A stretch of DNA of 64,000 nucleotides from Alphaproteobacteria bacterium (GCA_021776235.1 JAJFGG010000152.1:62001-126000), one strand, 5' to 3'. Positions 17,610 through 26,803 are shown, counted from the stretch's first letter. Program-made: numbers and translations. Notes: generated by a model not told the origin, from the letters alone.

Positions 17610-18629
17610 CTATAGCCCCGACCGTACCAGGGGGAAAACCTCCTCGGCTAACATTTGCATCTCGTCCAGAACCATTTTCTGGGGCATGCCGGGGAATTGC
17701 ACGCCCATGACGAAGTGGTTGACGCCGAAGCGGCGCACCAGATCGAGGATCTGCGCCGCGATTTCTTCCGGTGAGCCAAACAGGAAGCGGTCCTGGACCA
17801 GATCCTCGAAATCTATGGCGAAATCGTTGTCCCCCGCCGGCATCACCTTGTCCTGGCCCCATTGGTGATAGGCGCTGTATTTGGCCTCCAGATACGGTTG
17901 CGCCATGCGCATGGCCTCTTCGCGCGAGGCGGCGACCACGACTTCCCGCATCATGGGAAACTCGGCCGGGAACGGCTTGTTGCAGGCATCCAACTCGCGC
18001 TTGTAGACCTCCATCTGCCTTTCGATGGTGTCCAGGCGGTTGTGGGGATTGACGAACCAGGCGTCGGTCAACCGGGCGGCACGGCGAATGGCGATATCGG
18101 CGTTGGCCCCGGTCCAGATGGGCGGCATGGGTTTTTGTGCCGGCTTGATGGTGCAGACCGCCTCGATCAATTCAAAGTGGGAGCCGATCATGGAGACCTT
18201 GTCCTCGGTCCATAGGCGCTTGATGGCCGCCAGGCCTTCTTCCAGGCGCGGCCCGGCCTCCTTGAAGGTGGTGCCAAAGGCGCGGAACTCCACATCGCGG
18301 TAACCGATGCCGACGCCAAAGATCAGGCGGCCGCCGGACATCACATCGATATTGGCGAACTGTTCGGCGATATCCAGGGGCTTGTGCAGGGGCAGCAGGA
18401 CGACGCCGGCGATCAGGCGCAGTGACGGCGCCTCGGCCATGATGCGGGCCAGAAACGGCACCTGCTGAAACTCGGACAGGGGGTGGGTGGTGTAGTGGGA
18501 GCCCTTCATGATGGAATCAAAACCCAGCTTTTCGGCCCAGCGCACCTGTTCCAGCATTTCCGCCCAATGCTGGGCCGCATCGCCGCCAACCGGGAACTGC
18601 CCCCGGTTCATCAAGCCGAATTGGATCAT
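17610..18629 (-). CDS. LLM-class flavin-dependent oxidoreductase
   Basis: This 339-aa protein has the luciferase-like monooxygenase (TIM-barrel) pattern: WAEKLGFDSIMKGSHY, SLRLIAGVVLLPLHKPLDIAEQFANIDVMSGGRLIFGVGIGYRDVEFRAFG and PPIWTGANADIAIRRAARLTDAWFV. Such enzymes use reduced FMN or F420 to oxidise organic substrates. The C-terminal FGSPEEIAAQILDLVRRFGVNHFVMGVQFPGMPQ is also typical. The substrate is unknown. It is divergent from a carboxymuconolactone-decarboxylase-like gene, and oxidoreductases of this kind often sit in catabolic clusters. Confidence 0.9.
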   Translation of the reverse strand: MIQFGLMNRGQFPVGGDAAQHWAEMLEQVRWAEKLGFDSIMKGSHYTTHPLSEFQQVPFLARIMAEAPSLRLIAGVVLLPLHKPLDIAEQFANIDVMSGGRLIFGVGIGYRDVEFRAFGTTFKEAGPRLEEGLAAIKRLWTEDKVSMIGSHFELIEAVCTIKPAQKPMPPIWTGANADIAIRRAARLTDAWFVNPHNRLDTIERQMEVYKRELDACNKPFPAEFPMMREVVVAASREEAMRMAQPYLEAKYSAYHQWGQDKVMPAGDNDFAIDFEDLVQDRFLFGSPEEIAAQILDLVRRFGVNHFVMGVQFPGMPQKMVLDEMQMLAEEVFPLVRSGL

Positions 18630-18734
18630 TACCTGTACACCTCCATGTTATCATGGCCAGTCTATGGCAAATTGGTGGCCGGCCCAAATTCGTGCCCTGA
18701 ATTCGTCATAAGAAAACCAGAGGAGTTTGCGGAT

Positions 18735-19316
18735 ATGGCGGTGACGGAACCACGCGTGCCCATGCTGTCGGAAGAGGCGGCCCGCGCCATCGGCAAGGAG
18801 GCGGGCATCCCATCTACCATGGCCGGGCTGAACGTATTTCGCGTGTTCTCGCAACATCCCACCCTGGCGGCGGCTGTCAGCACACAGTTGTCCATGCTGC
18901 TGTTCAAGGGCAATAAGCTGGATTTACGCCTGCGGGAACTGATCATCATTCGGATTGGCTGGCGCACGGGCGCCGCCTACGAGTGGACCCAGCATTGGCA
19001 TGTCGCCCTGCGCATCGGCATGGCGGAAGAAGACATACTGGCGGTCCGCGACCCGGAAAACGCAACCTGTCTGAGCGCCGCCGACCGGGCCGTGATTGCC
19101 GCAACCGACGATGTGCTGGACCATGGAGCCGTCAGCGAGGCGACGTGGCGGGCCTGTGCCGGGCACCTGCCCAGCAACGAGGAACGCCTGGAGCTGGTGG
19201 CGGCGATCTGCAACTGGAACAGCTTTTCCATCCTGTTGAAAAGCCTGAAGATTCCCTTGGAAGACGGCATGGAGGCCTGGCCCCCCGACGGCCTGGCGGC
19301 GCCGGCGGCGGATTAG
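18735..19316 (+). CDS. Carboxymuconolactone decarboxylase-like (AhpD-fold) protein
   Basis: From ATG 18735 (MAVTEPRVPMLSEE), with GGAG about 9 bases upstream, it is 193 aa. LDLRLRELIIIRIGWRTGAAYEWTQHWHVALRIGMAEEDI is the CMD/AhpD core, but the CxxC redox pair is replaced by AAYEW, while the His of the motif is kept. It is therefore not a peroxidase reductant; a decarboxylase, hydrolase or isomerase-like role is more likely. The frame is open back to 18483, overlapping the LLM gene in antisense, which I reject. Its stop overlaps the convergent YqaA gene by 4 bp. Confidence 0.82.
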   Translation: MAVTEPRVPMLSEEAARAIGKEAGIPSTMAGLNVFRVFSQHPTLAAAVSTQLSMLLFKGNKLDLRLRELIIIRIGWRTGAAYEWTQHWHVALRIGMAEEDILAVRDPENATCLSAADRAVIAATDDVLDHGAVSEATWRACAGHLPSNEERLELVAAICNWNSFSILLKSLKIPLEDGMEAWPPDGLAAPAAD

Positions 19317-19741
19317 ACAGACGACGCCGTTATTGCGACGATGATATAGCGCCCGGTCTTGCCGACGGCGACCAGCGCCAGAAAGATGGGGAAGCGGACC
19401 CGCAGGATGCCCGCCACGACGGTCAGGGGGTCGCCAACCACCGGCAGCCAGGCGAACAACAGAGACCATAGGCCAAAGCGTTGAAACCACGCGGCGGCCC
19501 GCTGTTGCCGCCCTGGTGTCAGGGGGTACCATTTTCGATCGCTGAAGCCGGACAGGAAGCGGCCAAGCAGCCAGTTGACCACGGCGCCGGCGGTATTGCC
19601 GGCGGCGGCAACGGCGATGGCAGGCCATAGCATCGCCGGGTTATGGGCGACCAGGGCCCATAGCGCGATCTCGGACGCCGCCGGCAATATCGTTGCCGCG
19701 ACGAAGGCATTCAAAAAAAGCGCGGTGAGGGATGTAGCCAT
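19313..19741 (-). CDS. YqaA-type (DedA/VTT superfamily) membrane protein
   Basis: This 142-aa protein has about four hydrophobic segments, with AAGNTAGAVVNWLLGRFL in the first half and FGLWSLLFAWLPVVGDPLTVVAGILRVRFPIFLALVAVGKTGRYIIV in the second. The latter matches the conserved G(D)P(L)T..AG..R pattern of YqaA proteins, small relatives of the DedA/SNARE-associated family. They sit in the inner membrane and may take part in lipid or ion handling. The gene converges on the CMD-like gene. Confidence 0.85.
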   Translation of the reverse strand: MATSLTALFLNAFVAATILPAASEIALWALVAHNPAMLWPAIAVAAAGNTAGAVVNWLLGRFLSGFSDRKWYPLTPGRQQRAAAWFQRFGLWSLLFAWLPVVGDPLTVVAGILRVRFPIFLALVAVGKTGRYIIVAITASSV

Positions 19742-19866
19742 GCAGGCCAGCTTTTAGCCCAGGGTCAGCTTTGCCTGCAAGCTGCCGTGGTGCCGCGGTA
19801 TCGTTTTGGCTATGCTGACCCCGGCCTTGCAGGCCATTTGACAATGATCGTTCAAGTGGGGATGCG

Positions 19867-20889
19867 ATGATCACGACGACAGTAGCGGGCAGTCTGCCGA
19901 AGCCGGCCTGGTTGGCGGAGCCGGAGGCGCTGTGGGCGCCCTGGCGCTTGCAGGGCGCGGCCCTGATCGAAGGCCAACAGGACGCGGCCCTGGCCTGGAT
20001 CAAGATTCAGGAAGACGCCGGCATTGATATCGTCAGTGACGGCGAACAGTTCCGCAAACATTTCGTGCATGGTTTTTTGGAAGAGATCGAAGGCATTGAT
20101 TGGCAGCGCATGACCACCATGGGCATCCGCGATGACCGCTATGACGCCCAGGTGCCAACCGTGACAGCGGCGCTCGGGCGGAAAAATTCCGTGCATGGGG
20201 ACGGGGCAAAATTCTGCCGCGAACGCACTTCTCATCAGCTCAAATTCACCCTGCCCGGCCCCATGACCATCTGTGACACCATCGCGGATTCCCATTACGG
20301 CAGCCGGCCGAAAATGGCCATGGCCTTTGCCGAACTTCTGAACCAGGAGGCGCGGGAACTGGATGCTCTGGGTGTCGACGTCATTCAGTTCGACGAGCCG
20401 GCCTTCAACGCCTTCATGGATCAGGTCCCGGTCTGGGGTGTGGATGCCCTGCATCGGGCCATCGATGGTTTGAGCTGCAAGACAGCCGTACATATTTGTT
20501 ATGGCTACGGCATCAAGGCGAATATTGACTGGAAAGAGGGGCTGGGCGCGGAATGGCGCCAGTACGAGGAATTCTTCCCGGCCCTCAATGACAGCCGGAT
20601 CGATCAGGTCTCGTTGGAATGTGCGGATTCGAAAGTACCGCTATCGGTGCTCGGCTTGCTCAAGGACAAGGATGTTCTGGTGGGAGCAATCAATGTCGCC
20701 AATAACGAGATCGAGACGCCGGAAAAAGTCGCCGCCACCCTGCGCGCGGCCCTCGAATTTGTCGATCCGGAACGGATCATCGCCTGCACCAACTGCGGCA
20801 TGGCGCCCATGCCCCGCGACGTAGCCGAAGGAAAGCTGAAGGCGCTGGGCGCCGGCGCGGCATTGTTGCGCAAGGAATTGGGCGGCTGA
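19867..20889 (+). CDS. Stand-alone MetE catalytic-domain methyltransferase
   Basis: This 340-aa protein corresponds only to the C-terminal catalytic half of cobalamin-independent methionine synthase (full MetE is about 750 aa). The zinc ligands are all present: His209 and Cys211 (VHICYG), Glu251 (SLECAD) and Cys310 (CTNCGMAP). DVIQFDEPAF is the conserved Asp-Glu segment. It starts MITTTVAGSLPKP, as core-MetE enzymes do. Such short forms transfer methyl groups to thiols such as homocysteine, using methyl donors other than polyglutamylated folate. No DUF1852 partner lies beside it. Confidence 0.88.
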   Translation: MITTTVAGSLPKPAWLAEPEALWAPWRLQGAALIEGQQDAALAWIKIQEDAGIDIVSDGEQFRKHFVHGFLEEIEGIDWQRMTTMGIRDDRYDAQVPTVTAALGRKNSVHGDGAKFCRERTSHQLKFTLPGPMTICDTIADSHYGSRPKMAMAFAELLNQEARELDALGVDVIQFDEPAFNAFMDQVPVWGVDALHRAIDGLSCKTAVHICYGYGIKANIDWKEGLGAEWRQYEEFFPALNDSRIDQVSLECADSKVPLSVLGLLKDKDVLVGAINVANNEIETPEKVAATLRAALEFVDPERIIACTNCGMAPMPRDVAEGKLKALGAGAALLRKELGG

Positions 20890-20923
20890 CGGATATTTTG
20901 CAGCGTCAGGCGCCGGAGTCACC

Positions 20924-22357
20924 TTAGGCGGTTTCGGACTTTAGCGTCTCCACCTCTGTCTCAACCACGGTGCCCTTGAAGAAATCCGGGTTCATGCCGG
21001 TGTGCATGCGGACCACATTGGCGTAGGTGAAATCGCGGAAATCGTCTTCGGTGACAAATCCATCATCCAGCAACTCATAGGCCTCGACCATCACCTTGGT
21101 CATATCGGGCACGTCCCAATGGCCAATGTCCGAGCCCAATACGGCGTTCAGCTTGGCGCCGTGGTGGTTCAGCCTGCTGTCGAAGGCGACGGCGGTCATA
21201 CGGTCGTCGGCCTCGGAACCAAAGTAAAAATTCTGATCGAAGATGCGGCGGATATCTTCCGGCTGCCTGATGCCGCTGGCGGCGAAATCGTCCAGCTCTT
21301 CCGGTGCCCCGAAGAATTGGGTCGAGGCGGGTTGGTGCGGATCGGCACGGACCCGTTCCGCGGTAAGATGTTCGTCGCCAAATTTTTCGAACATCTCGAC
21401 CAGCAGCTCGATATCCAGCCTGGCTGGGTCCAGGTTGCGGGCCAGGGCAGCCACATTGCGTTTCTCCCAGTATTCGAACAGGCTGTTATAGAGTTGCCCG
21501 GCCCAGCCGGCGCCGCCTTCCAGGAAACAGAATTTCAGATCGGGAAACCGGTGGGGCACACCGCCGAAGAACAGCGAGCGGCAGAAAAACTCGCTGCTAT
21601 CGCCAAAACTGCCAAGGGAGTTGAAGCAATAGTTCCTGGGCGAGCCGTGGGTCGTGGTGCGCCCGCGAAAGGCGTTGTGGCAACTGGGCGCCACGCCCAG
21701 CGCGACGCATTTCTCCCACACCGGATCGTAGGCGTCAGCCATATCGATGCCGGGGGATTCCAAATTCAATGCCAAATGCGCCAGATGGGGCGCCTCGCGC
21801 AGCACCTCCGGGGCCGGCCGGTACAGCAGCGTATTGACGACGATGGCCTTCAAACCCAATTCGCCAACGGCGAAATCAAGCTCGGCCATGGCCTCCTCGG
21901 GCGTGTGCATGGGAATAAGCGCCGCGGGGGTCAAACGGTCGGACACATCCTTGAACATATCCGCGTACAGCATGTTCATGGCCCGGTAGACCACGGGGCG
22001 CAGGTCGTCATCATCCAGCCGCAGGACGCTCAAGGCCAGGGTGCCGTAAACGACGCCAAAATCGATCCCGGCCTCGTCCAACCGCGCCCGGTACAGTTTG
22101 GGCAGCATCGCCGTGGCCCGGTCTATGGAGCCGGGACCGGAATTGCCAACCCATACGGCGCGCCGGCCGGGGCCAGTTTGATCGCCGCGCAACATATCCT
22201 GGTATCGATTGGCGATATCGGGGCCGCCGACCTGGCGCACGAAGTCCAGCACGGCGAAGGTGGACTCGATCATATGCCCGTCCGCATCGACCACCGGATG
22301 GTTTAGTTTGGCACGGATATCCGCACCGGTCAGGCCGCTATTGGCATGGCTCGACAT
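20924..22357 (-). CDS. Amidohydrolase-2 family metal-dependent hydrolase
   Basis: This 477-aa protein starts after GGGAGGG. It has VVDADGHMIE near residue 25, the D-x-D-G-H metal-site variant common in Amidohydro_2 hydrolases and decarboxylases. Next come RLDEAGIDFGVVYGT, LIPMHTPEEAMAELDFAVGELGLKAIVVNTL, FPDLKFCFLEGGAGW, and VLGSDIGHWDVPD near the end, where the catalytic Asp sits. Family members are TIM-barrel hydrolases or decarboxylases of aromatic and related acids. It is followed in the same direction by nothing close, but shares its strand with the upstream flavin monooxygenase gene 78 bp away, so an operon of the two is likely. Confidence 0.88.
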   Translation of the reverse strand: MSSHANSGLTGADIRAKLNHPVVDADGHMIESTFAVLDFVRQVGGPDIANRYQDMLRGDQTGPGRRAVWVGNSGPGSIDRATAMLPKLYRARLDEAGIDFGVVYGTLALSVLRLDDDDLRPVVYRAMNMLYADMFKDVSDRLTPAALIPMHTPEEAMAELDFAVGELGLKAIVVNTLLYRPAPEVLREAPHLAHLALNLESPGIDMADAYDPVWEKCVALGVAPSCHNAFRGRTTTHGSPRNYCFNSLGSFGDSSEFFCRSLFFGGVPHRFPDLKFCFLEGGAGWAGQLYNSLFEYWEKRNVAALARNLDPARLDIELLVEMFEKFGDEHLTAERVRADPHQPASTQFFGAPEELDDFAASGIRQPEDIRRIFDQNFYFGSEADDRMTAVAFDSRLNHHGAKLNAVLGSDIGHWDVPDMTKVMVEAYELLDDGFVTEDDFRDFTYANVVRMHTGMNPDFFKGTVVETEVETLKSETA

Positions 22358-22435
22358 TATAAATTCCCTCCCAGAAAGCCCTATTGATGATCCCCGCCGC
22401 TGTCCATTGCCTTGGAAAGCAGAGCCATGGCTATT

Positions 22436-23602
22436 TCAAAGGGGAAAGCCGTGCGTGTCCAGGCCTACCAGGGTGCGGCCGTAGGCTTGCGCGGAGGTGT
22501 CGATGTTGATCATCTCGTGCTTGGCGGCCATGGTCAGGTCACGAAAGGCCCGCTGCAGGGCGCTGTCATCAAATGCCGAGCGGGCGCCGGCCGCCGCCAT
22601 CAAGCGGTCGACGGCGCGGCGAAACAGTTCCACCGCATAGGCAGCCTGATATTTGGCCTGCGCCCGCAGCGCCGGGCTATGGTCCTGATTGGCGGCTTCT
22701 TCCAACAGATTGAGGGTATCGCCGAGCAGCCGCGAGGCACAGGTAAGCTCGCCGCGCGCCTCCGCCAGGCGCATATGCAACCCTGGCCGCGCCAATTTCT
22801 TGTTACCGGTGTAGCGGTCCCGCTGGCTGGTGATCCGATCCAGCGCGGCATCGAAGGCGTTTTCCGCGATGCCCTCGGTGGCGGCAGCCAGGTAAGCCGC
22901 TAGCCCCGGAATGATCGGTATGCGGTAGAGATCGCTGTCATGGCGCCTGGCCCATTCGCCGCGGCCGCCAAGCAGCAGCCCGGTATCCATGGCGCGGTGT
23001 TCCGGCACGAAGACATCCTGCGCCGTGGCGTCCACGCTGCCGGTTCCCCGCAGGCCAATAGTCTGCCAATTGTCGTCAAGGGCCAGATCCGCCCGGGGCA
23101 CCACCACATGATAGAGCCGCGGTTTGCTGCCCCGATCCTGATCGCTCCTGCGGTCCGCGTTGCCCAGCAGGAACCAATCGCCGTGCGCGGCGCCGGAATT
23201 GAACGACCAACGGCCGGTAATTCTGAAACCGCCGTCGACGGGCGCGATCGCGCCGCTTGGCGCCAGTGAACCGGGGGTAACGCCATCGGGGCCATCACGC
23301 CAGACGTCGTCCTGGGCCGCCTCGGGAAAGCCGGCGATGATCCAGTCATGTGCGGCCGAGACCATCAGTACCCAGCCGGCCGCGCTGCAATGGCGCGAGC
23401 AGGCGGAGATCAGCGCCGCCGCGTCACGGAAACCGCGCTGGTCGCCGCCGGCCCGTTTGGGCACCAGCAGCCGCCACAATCCGGCCGCCCGCATGGCCTC
23501 CACGCTTTCACGGGCCAACTGCCGCGCCTCGTCGGACCTCGCTGAATGGTCCGCCAATGTGCTCAGCAGATCGGAGGGCAAGGCGTCCTTTGCCTGGTTC
23601 AT
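22436..23602 (-). CDS. Acyl-CoA-dehydrogenase-like flavin monooxygenase
   Basis: The 388-aa protein has the acyl-CoA dehydrogenase fold with signs of the two-component hydroxylase branch (HsaA/DszC-like): LWRLLVPKRAGGDQRGFRDAAALISACSRHCSAAGWVLMVSAAHDWI, then GGFRITGRWSFNSGAAHGDWFLLG and a C-terminal helical bundle ending AKHEMINIDTSAQAYGRTLVG. There is no catalytic Glu motif of true dehydrogenases. It probably uses reduced flavin from a separate reductase to hydroxylate an organic compound. It precedes the amidohydrolase gene, probably in one operon. Confidence 0.85.
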   Translation of the reverse strand: MNQAKDALPSDLLSTLADHSARSDEARQLARESVEAMRAAGLWRLLVPKRAGGDQRGFRDAAALISACSRHCSAAGWVLMVSAAHDWIIAGFPEAAQDDVWRDGPDGVTPGSLAPSGAIAPVDGGFRITGRWSFNSGAAHGDWFLLGNADRRSDQDRGSKPRLYHVVVPRADLALDDNWQTIGLRGTGSVDATAQDVFVPEHRAMDTGLLLGGRGEWARRHDSDLYRIPIIPGLAAYLAAATEGIAENAFDAALDRITSQRDRYTGNKKLARPGLHMRLAEARGELTCASRLLGDTLNLLEEAANQDHSPALRAQAKYQAAYAVELFRRAVDRLMAAAGARSAFDDSALQRAFRDLTMAAKHEMINIDTSAQAYGRTLVGLDTHGFPL

Positions 23603-23963
23603 CGCACAATTTCACCCATAATAAGCCTCCGAAACGCCTACGCCGCCGGCCCAGGCTCTACCAAGTCGATCCCCACGCCAACGTCCTGGATATCCTTCAT
23701 GCCCACCATGACTGGACTGGCAGCCGCGCGCGGCGACTGGTGCGATGTTGCGGCAGGCCATTGTTCCAAAGCAGATGCAGGGATGATATCATGGGCAACG
23801 TCCCTGGCCAAAATTTCGTCTGGGCACAGCGGGATACCGGTTTCGACCCCGGCTGGCCGGGATAAATTCGGGACCGCGCCGTTGTGGGACATACCGCGCG
23901 GCCAATTGGATTTACGGTCGGCGACTGATTGATCCCCGATGCGGACGATAGGCAGGCAGCGCC
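23603..23963. other. Non-annotated stretch with coding-like frames
   Basis: These 360 bp between divergent genes have no convincing gene. One minus-strand frame (23638-23985) ends with a plausible protein-like tail (VMVGMKDIQDVGVGIDLVEPGPAA) but overlaps the start of the next gene. I recognise no family and see no good ribosome site. It may be a remnant of a lost gene or simply GC-rich open frames. Confidence 0.3.
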
Positions 23964-25571
23964 ATGGACAGGCCCGAACGGCCAACAGAGCTAAACCCTT
24001 CGGCGGATGCCTTCGTTGGCTGGGCCCGGCAGCAGGCCGTTGCGCTGTCCATTCCCCGGCAGGACGATAACTATGATGACCTCGGGTTCATGCCCGCCGT
24101 GATTGGCCGCAAGCGGGTCGTCGCCGTGGGTGAGAGCGCTCACTATCTGCACGAATGGAACCGGTGGCGCGCCCGGTTGTTCAAATATCTTGCGCTTGAG
24201 CATGGGTTCAGCACCTTCGTCCTCGAATCTGGTCTGGTAGAAGGCCGCCGGGTACATGACTATGTCGCCGGCGCCGACTATGACTGGGACACCGTCGCAG
24301 CAGCGATCAACAACGTCTGGGGTGTTTGGGCCGAGCTCAACGAGCTCATACGTTGGATGCGGGAATGGAATGCGAACCCGGACCGTCCGCGGGAGCTTCG
24401 CTTTTATGGCATGGACGGCACCGGCAACTGGGCCCATGCCCGGTATGCCTACCGCGCCGTGCACGACTTCGCGGTCCAGGTTGACGAGGATCTGGCCGAC
24501 GATATCGCCAGGGACCTTGAACAGGCGGTGGCGCAGGTGACACTCGAGACCCGCGAGCAGGTCACCGGGTCCACCTTCAGGGACCTGATCGGCGCGGCAT
24601 CCCTGGTGGTGAGCAGGATCGAGCAAGCCCGCATTGCCTATACCACGGCGACGTCGCACGACGATTACGACTGGGCCTTGCGTTGCGCACAAATTCTTCG
24701 GGACGTGATACAGGGCATTGCGCAAACGGAATTTGACTTCGAGGTCGGCTTACGCCAGTTCTGGAATGTGCGCGATGTGTCCATGGCGGAATCGTTGCAC
24801 TGGATTCGTCAGCGCGAGGGCTGGGATGCCGGCATCGTGGTCGGCGCTCACAACACACACCTGCAACTGCACCCAGTGCGAACGCAAAAAGCGACTTCCA
24901 TGGGCTCGTACTTCTCCAGCCGCTTCGGGCGCGATGACGTACTGTTTATTGGTGCTACGAGCGAGCGCTCGGTGAAGGGAGAGCCGGCGCGGTCCGACAG
25001 TAACCAGGCTGCCTACGCAAAGATTGGTCCGGACAGCTTTTTCCTGGATTTGCGCGAGGCCCCGAGCAGCGGTCCGGTGGCAGATTGGCTCAACGTTGAA
25101 CGCCCGGACCGCTCGAACCTGAGATACCAACCGGTGTGTGCGGGCGACGCCTGGGACTGTCTGCTGTTCCACCGGACGCTCTCCACGGGCGAGGTCGAGC
25201 TTCCGGGTTATCTGCGGGCCCTCCCGGCCGAGCATCCCGTGGACGGGCTCGCACGCTTCAGTGGCCGGTACGTGATCCACGGCTTCCTTGCCGCCGTCAA
25301 TACGCTGGATGTGTTCTTCGAGGACGGCATTCTTTATACCGATGGCCAGGACGACACCAGCGGCGAGGTATTCCCACCCTACAAGGTACCCATGTACGCC
25401 TGCGATGACGGCCGCTTTCGCTGGTCGAGCTGGCCGGCCATCCTCGAGTTCCATCAGGACGGGGACCGGGTAAGGGTAAGCATTGCGACGCCGGGCGGGG
25501 CGCTATATCACGGCGCTCGCGTCGGCGACGCGGTCCGAAGCCAGATGCCAACACCAGGCGGGGAAGGTTAG
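23964..25571 (+). CDS. Erythromycin-esterase family hydrolase
   Basis: The N-terminal 380 residues match the erythromycin esterase (EreA/B/C) superfamily: RVVAVGESAHYLHEW (His60 in the GE-x-x-H motif), FVLESGLVEGRRVHDYVAG with the catalytic Glu, and GIVVGAHNTHLQLHP with the His of GxHNxH. These enzymes add water through a His-Glu site; some open macrolide lactones, others have unknown substrates. A C-terminal extension of about 100 residues (VDGLARFSGRYVIHGFLAAVNTLDVFFEDG...), beta-rich, is not part of Ere and could be a separate domain. Resistance should not be assumed. Confidence 0.85.
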   Translation: MDRPERPTELNPSADAFVGWARQQAVALSIPRQDDNYDDLGFMPAVIGRKRVVAVGESAHYLHEWNRWRARLFKYLALEHGFSTFVLESGLVEGRRVHDYVAGADYDWDTVAAAINNVWGVWAELNELIRWMREWNANPDRPRELRFYGMDGTGNWAHARYAYRAVHDFAVQVDEDLADDIARDLEQAVAQVTLETREQVTGSTFRDLIGAASLVVSRIEQARIAYTTATSHDDYDWALRCAQILRDVIQGIAQTEFDFEVGLRQFWNVRDVSMAESLHWIRQREGWDAGIVVGAHNTHLQLHPVRTQKATSMGSYFSSRFGRDDVLFIGATSERSVKGEPARSDSNQAAYAKIGPDSFFLDLREAPSSGPVADWLNVERPDRSNLRYQPVCAGDAWDCLLFHRTLSTGEVELPGYLRALPAEHPVDGLARFSGRYVIHGFLAAVNTLDVFFEDGILYTDGQDDTSGEVFPPYKVPMYACDDGRFRWSSWPAILEFHQDGDRVRVSIATPGGALYHGARVGDAVRSQMPTPGGEG

Positions 25572-25687
25572 CGATTGCCAGGAGTGCCAATCGGGTATCC
25601 AGGTACTTACCTTCTTGCGGCCGAGTGGCGGACTCTGGCAACATTCCTAAGAATTGAGGCATAAGTAACGAAACCGGGAGTATCGCC

Positions 25688-26722
25688 ATGCACACTGCCA
25701 TCCACCCCTTCGACCATCCGGCGGCCTGGAGTGCCACGGATTTTGGGTCCAAGGAGGACCTGACCATCGAACTCGACGGCCGCCATCTGTCCGCACTGGA
25801 GGCAGGGCTGGCCGCGCTCAAGGCAAAGAGGTACGGCAATGGGGACATCACCCGCGAGCGCTTTCCTCTGGACGCCATAGCCGAGGACGTCGCCGCCTGG
25901 CGGGAAGAGGTTCAGCGCGGCCGCGGCATTCTCATCCTGCGCGGTTTTCCGGTGGCGGACATCGATACCGAGGACCTGGGTCTGATGTATCTGGGTTTTG
26001 GCAGCCACTTTGGCCGGCCCACGTCCCAGAGCCCCCTGGGCGATCTGATCGGCGAGGTCGTCGATGTCGGCGGCAAGGACCGCCAAGAGCGCGCCTACCG
26101 CAGCAGCCGGCGGCTTTTGTTGCACACCGACCGCTGCGATCATCTTGCCATGCTGTGTGTCCGTCCGGCCGTCTCGGGTGGCATGAGCGGTTACGCCAGC
26201 GGGCTGACCGCCCACAACATCGTGCTGCAAGAGCGGCCGGACCTGATCGAGGCGCTCTATCGAGGCTATCACCATCACCGCTTTGGCCAGCAAGCCCCCG
26301 GCGAACCCCTGGTCACCAGGGAACGTGTCCCGATCTTCTCGGTGGCCGAGGGCGTGCCGTCGGTCATTCTTATTCGCGGCTATATCGATCTGGCGGTACA
26401 GGAAGGCCATGTCCGGCTCAGCGACATGGAATTGGAGGCGCTTGATTTCCTGGAATCCGTCACCGAGCGCCCCGATGTGAAGTTGGAGTTCATGATGGAA
26501 CCGGGTGAACTCAGCATCGCCAACAACTGCCTGTTGCTGCACAATCGAACGGCGTTTGAGGACGCCGGCGACGCGGCGCAAAAAAGATTATTGTTGCGCC
26601 TATGGTTGCGTGAAGACGCACGGCCCATGGCGCCTGGCGTGCTGGTGCACAAGGGAGCGGCCGGCATCGTCAGGCAGGATGGCAAAGGAACCTACTACAC
26701 CCCAGATGCCAAGGCGTCTTGA
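25688..26722 (+). CDS. TauD/TfdA-type Fe(II)/2-oxoglutarate dioxygenase (first)
   Basis: This 344-aa protein starts after GGGAG at good spacing. It shows the iron facial triad: LLLHTDRCDHLAML (His-x-Asp) and CLLLHNRTAFED (distal His), with LLLRLWLRED giving the Arg that binds 2-oxoglutarate. GRGILILRGFPVADIDTEDLGLMYLGFGSHFG is the conserved N-terminal strand of clavaminate-synthase-like/TfdA enzymes. It hydroxylates an organic substrate using oxygen, with succinate and CO2 as co-products. A second enzyme of this family follows 75 bp downstream. Confidence 0.9.
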   Translation: MHTAIHPFDHPAAWSATDFGSKEDLTIELDGRHLSALEAGLAALKAKRYGNGDITRERFPLDAIAEDVAAWREEVQRGRGILILRGFPVADIDTEDLGLMYLGFGSHFGRPTSQSPLGDLIGEVVDVGGKDRQERAYRSSRRLLLHTDRCDHLAMLCVRPAVSGGMSGYASGLTAHNIVLQERPDLIEALYRGYHHHRFGQQAPGEPLVTRERVPIFSVAEGVPSVILIRGYIDLAVQEGHVRLSDMELEALDFLESVTERPDVKLEFMMEPGELSIANNCLLLHNRTAFEDAGDAAQKRLLLRLWLREDARPMAPGVLVHKGAAGIVRQDGKGTYYTPDAKAS

Positions 26723-26803
26723 AGCAAGTGTCATGGATGGATAGGTGGATGTTCGCGCCATTAGCAGGCATGATGGCGGGCGGGAATTGGAAGGGACTTG
26801 GCT

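Noticed and set aside
21002-22306. A 434-codon plus-strand open frame
   Set aside because: Antisense to the Amidohydro_2 gene; low-complexity shadow translation.
23638-23985. A minus-strand gene in the gap before the Ere-like gene
   Set aside because: It overlaps the start of the Ere-like gene, has no ribosome site and no family I recognise; kept as an observation only.
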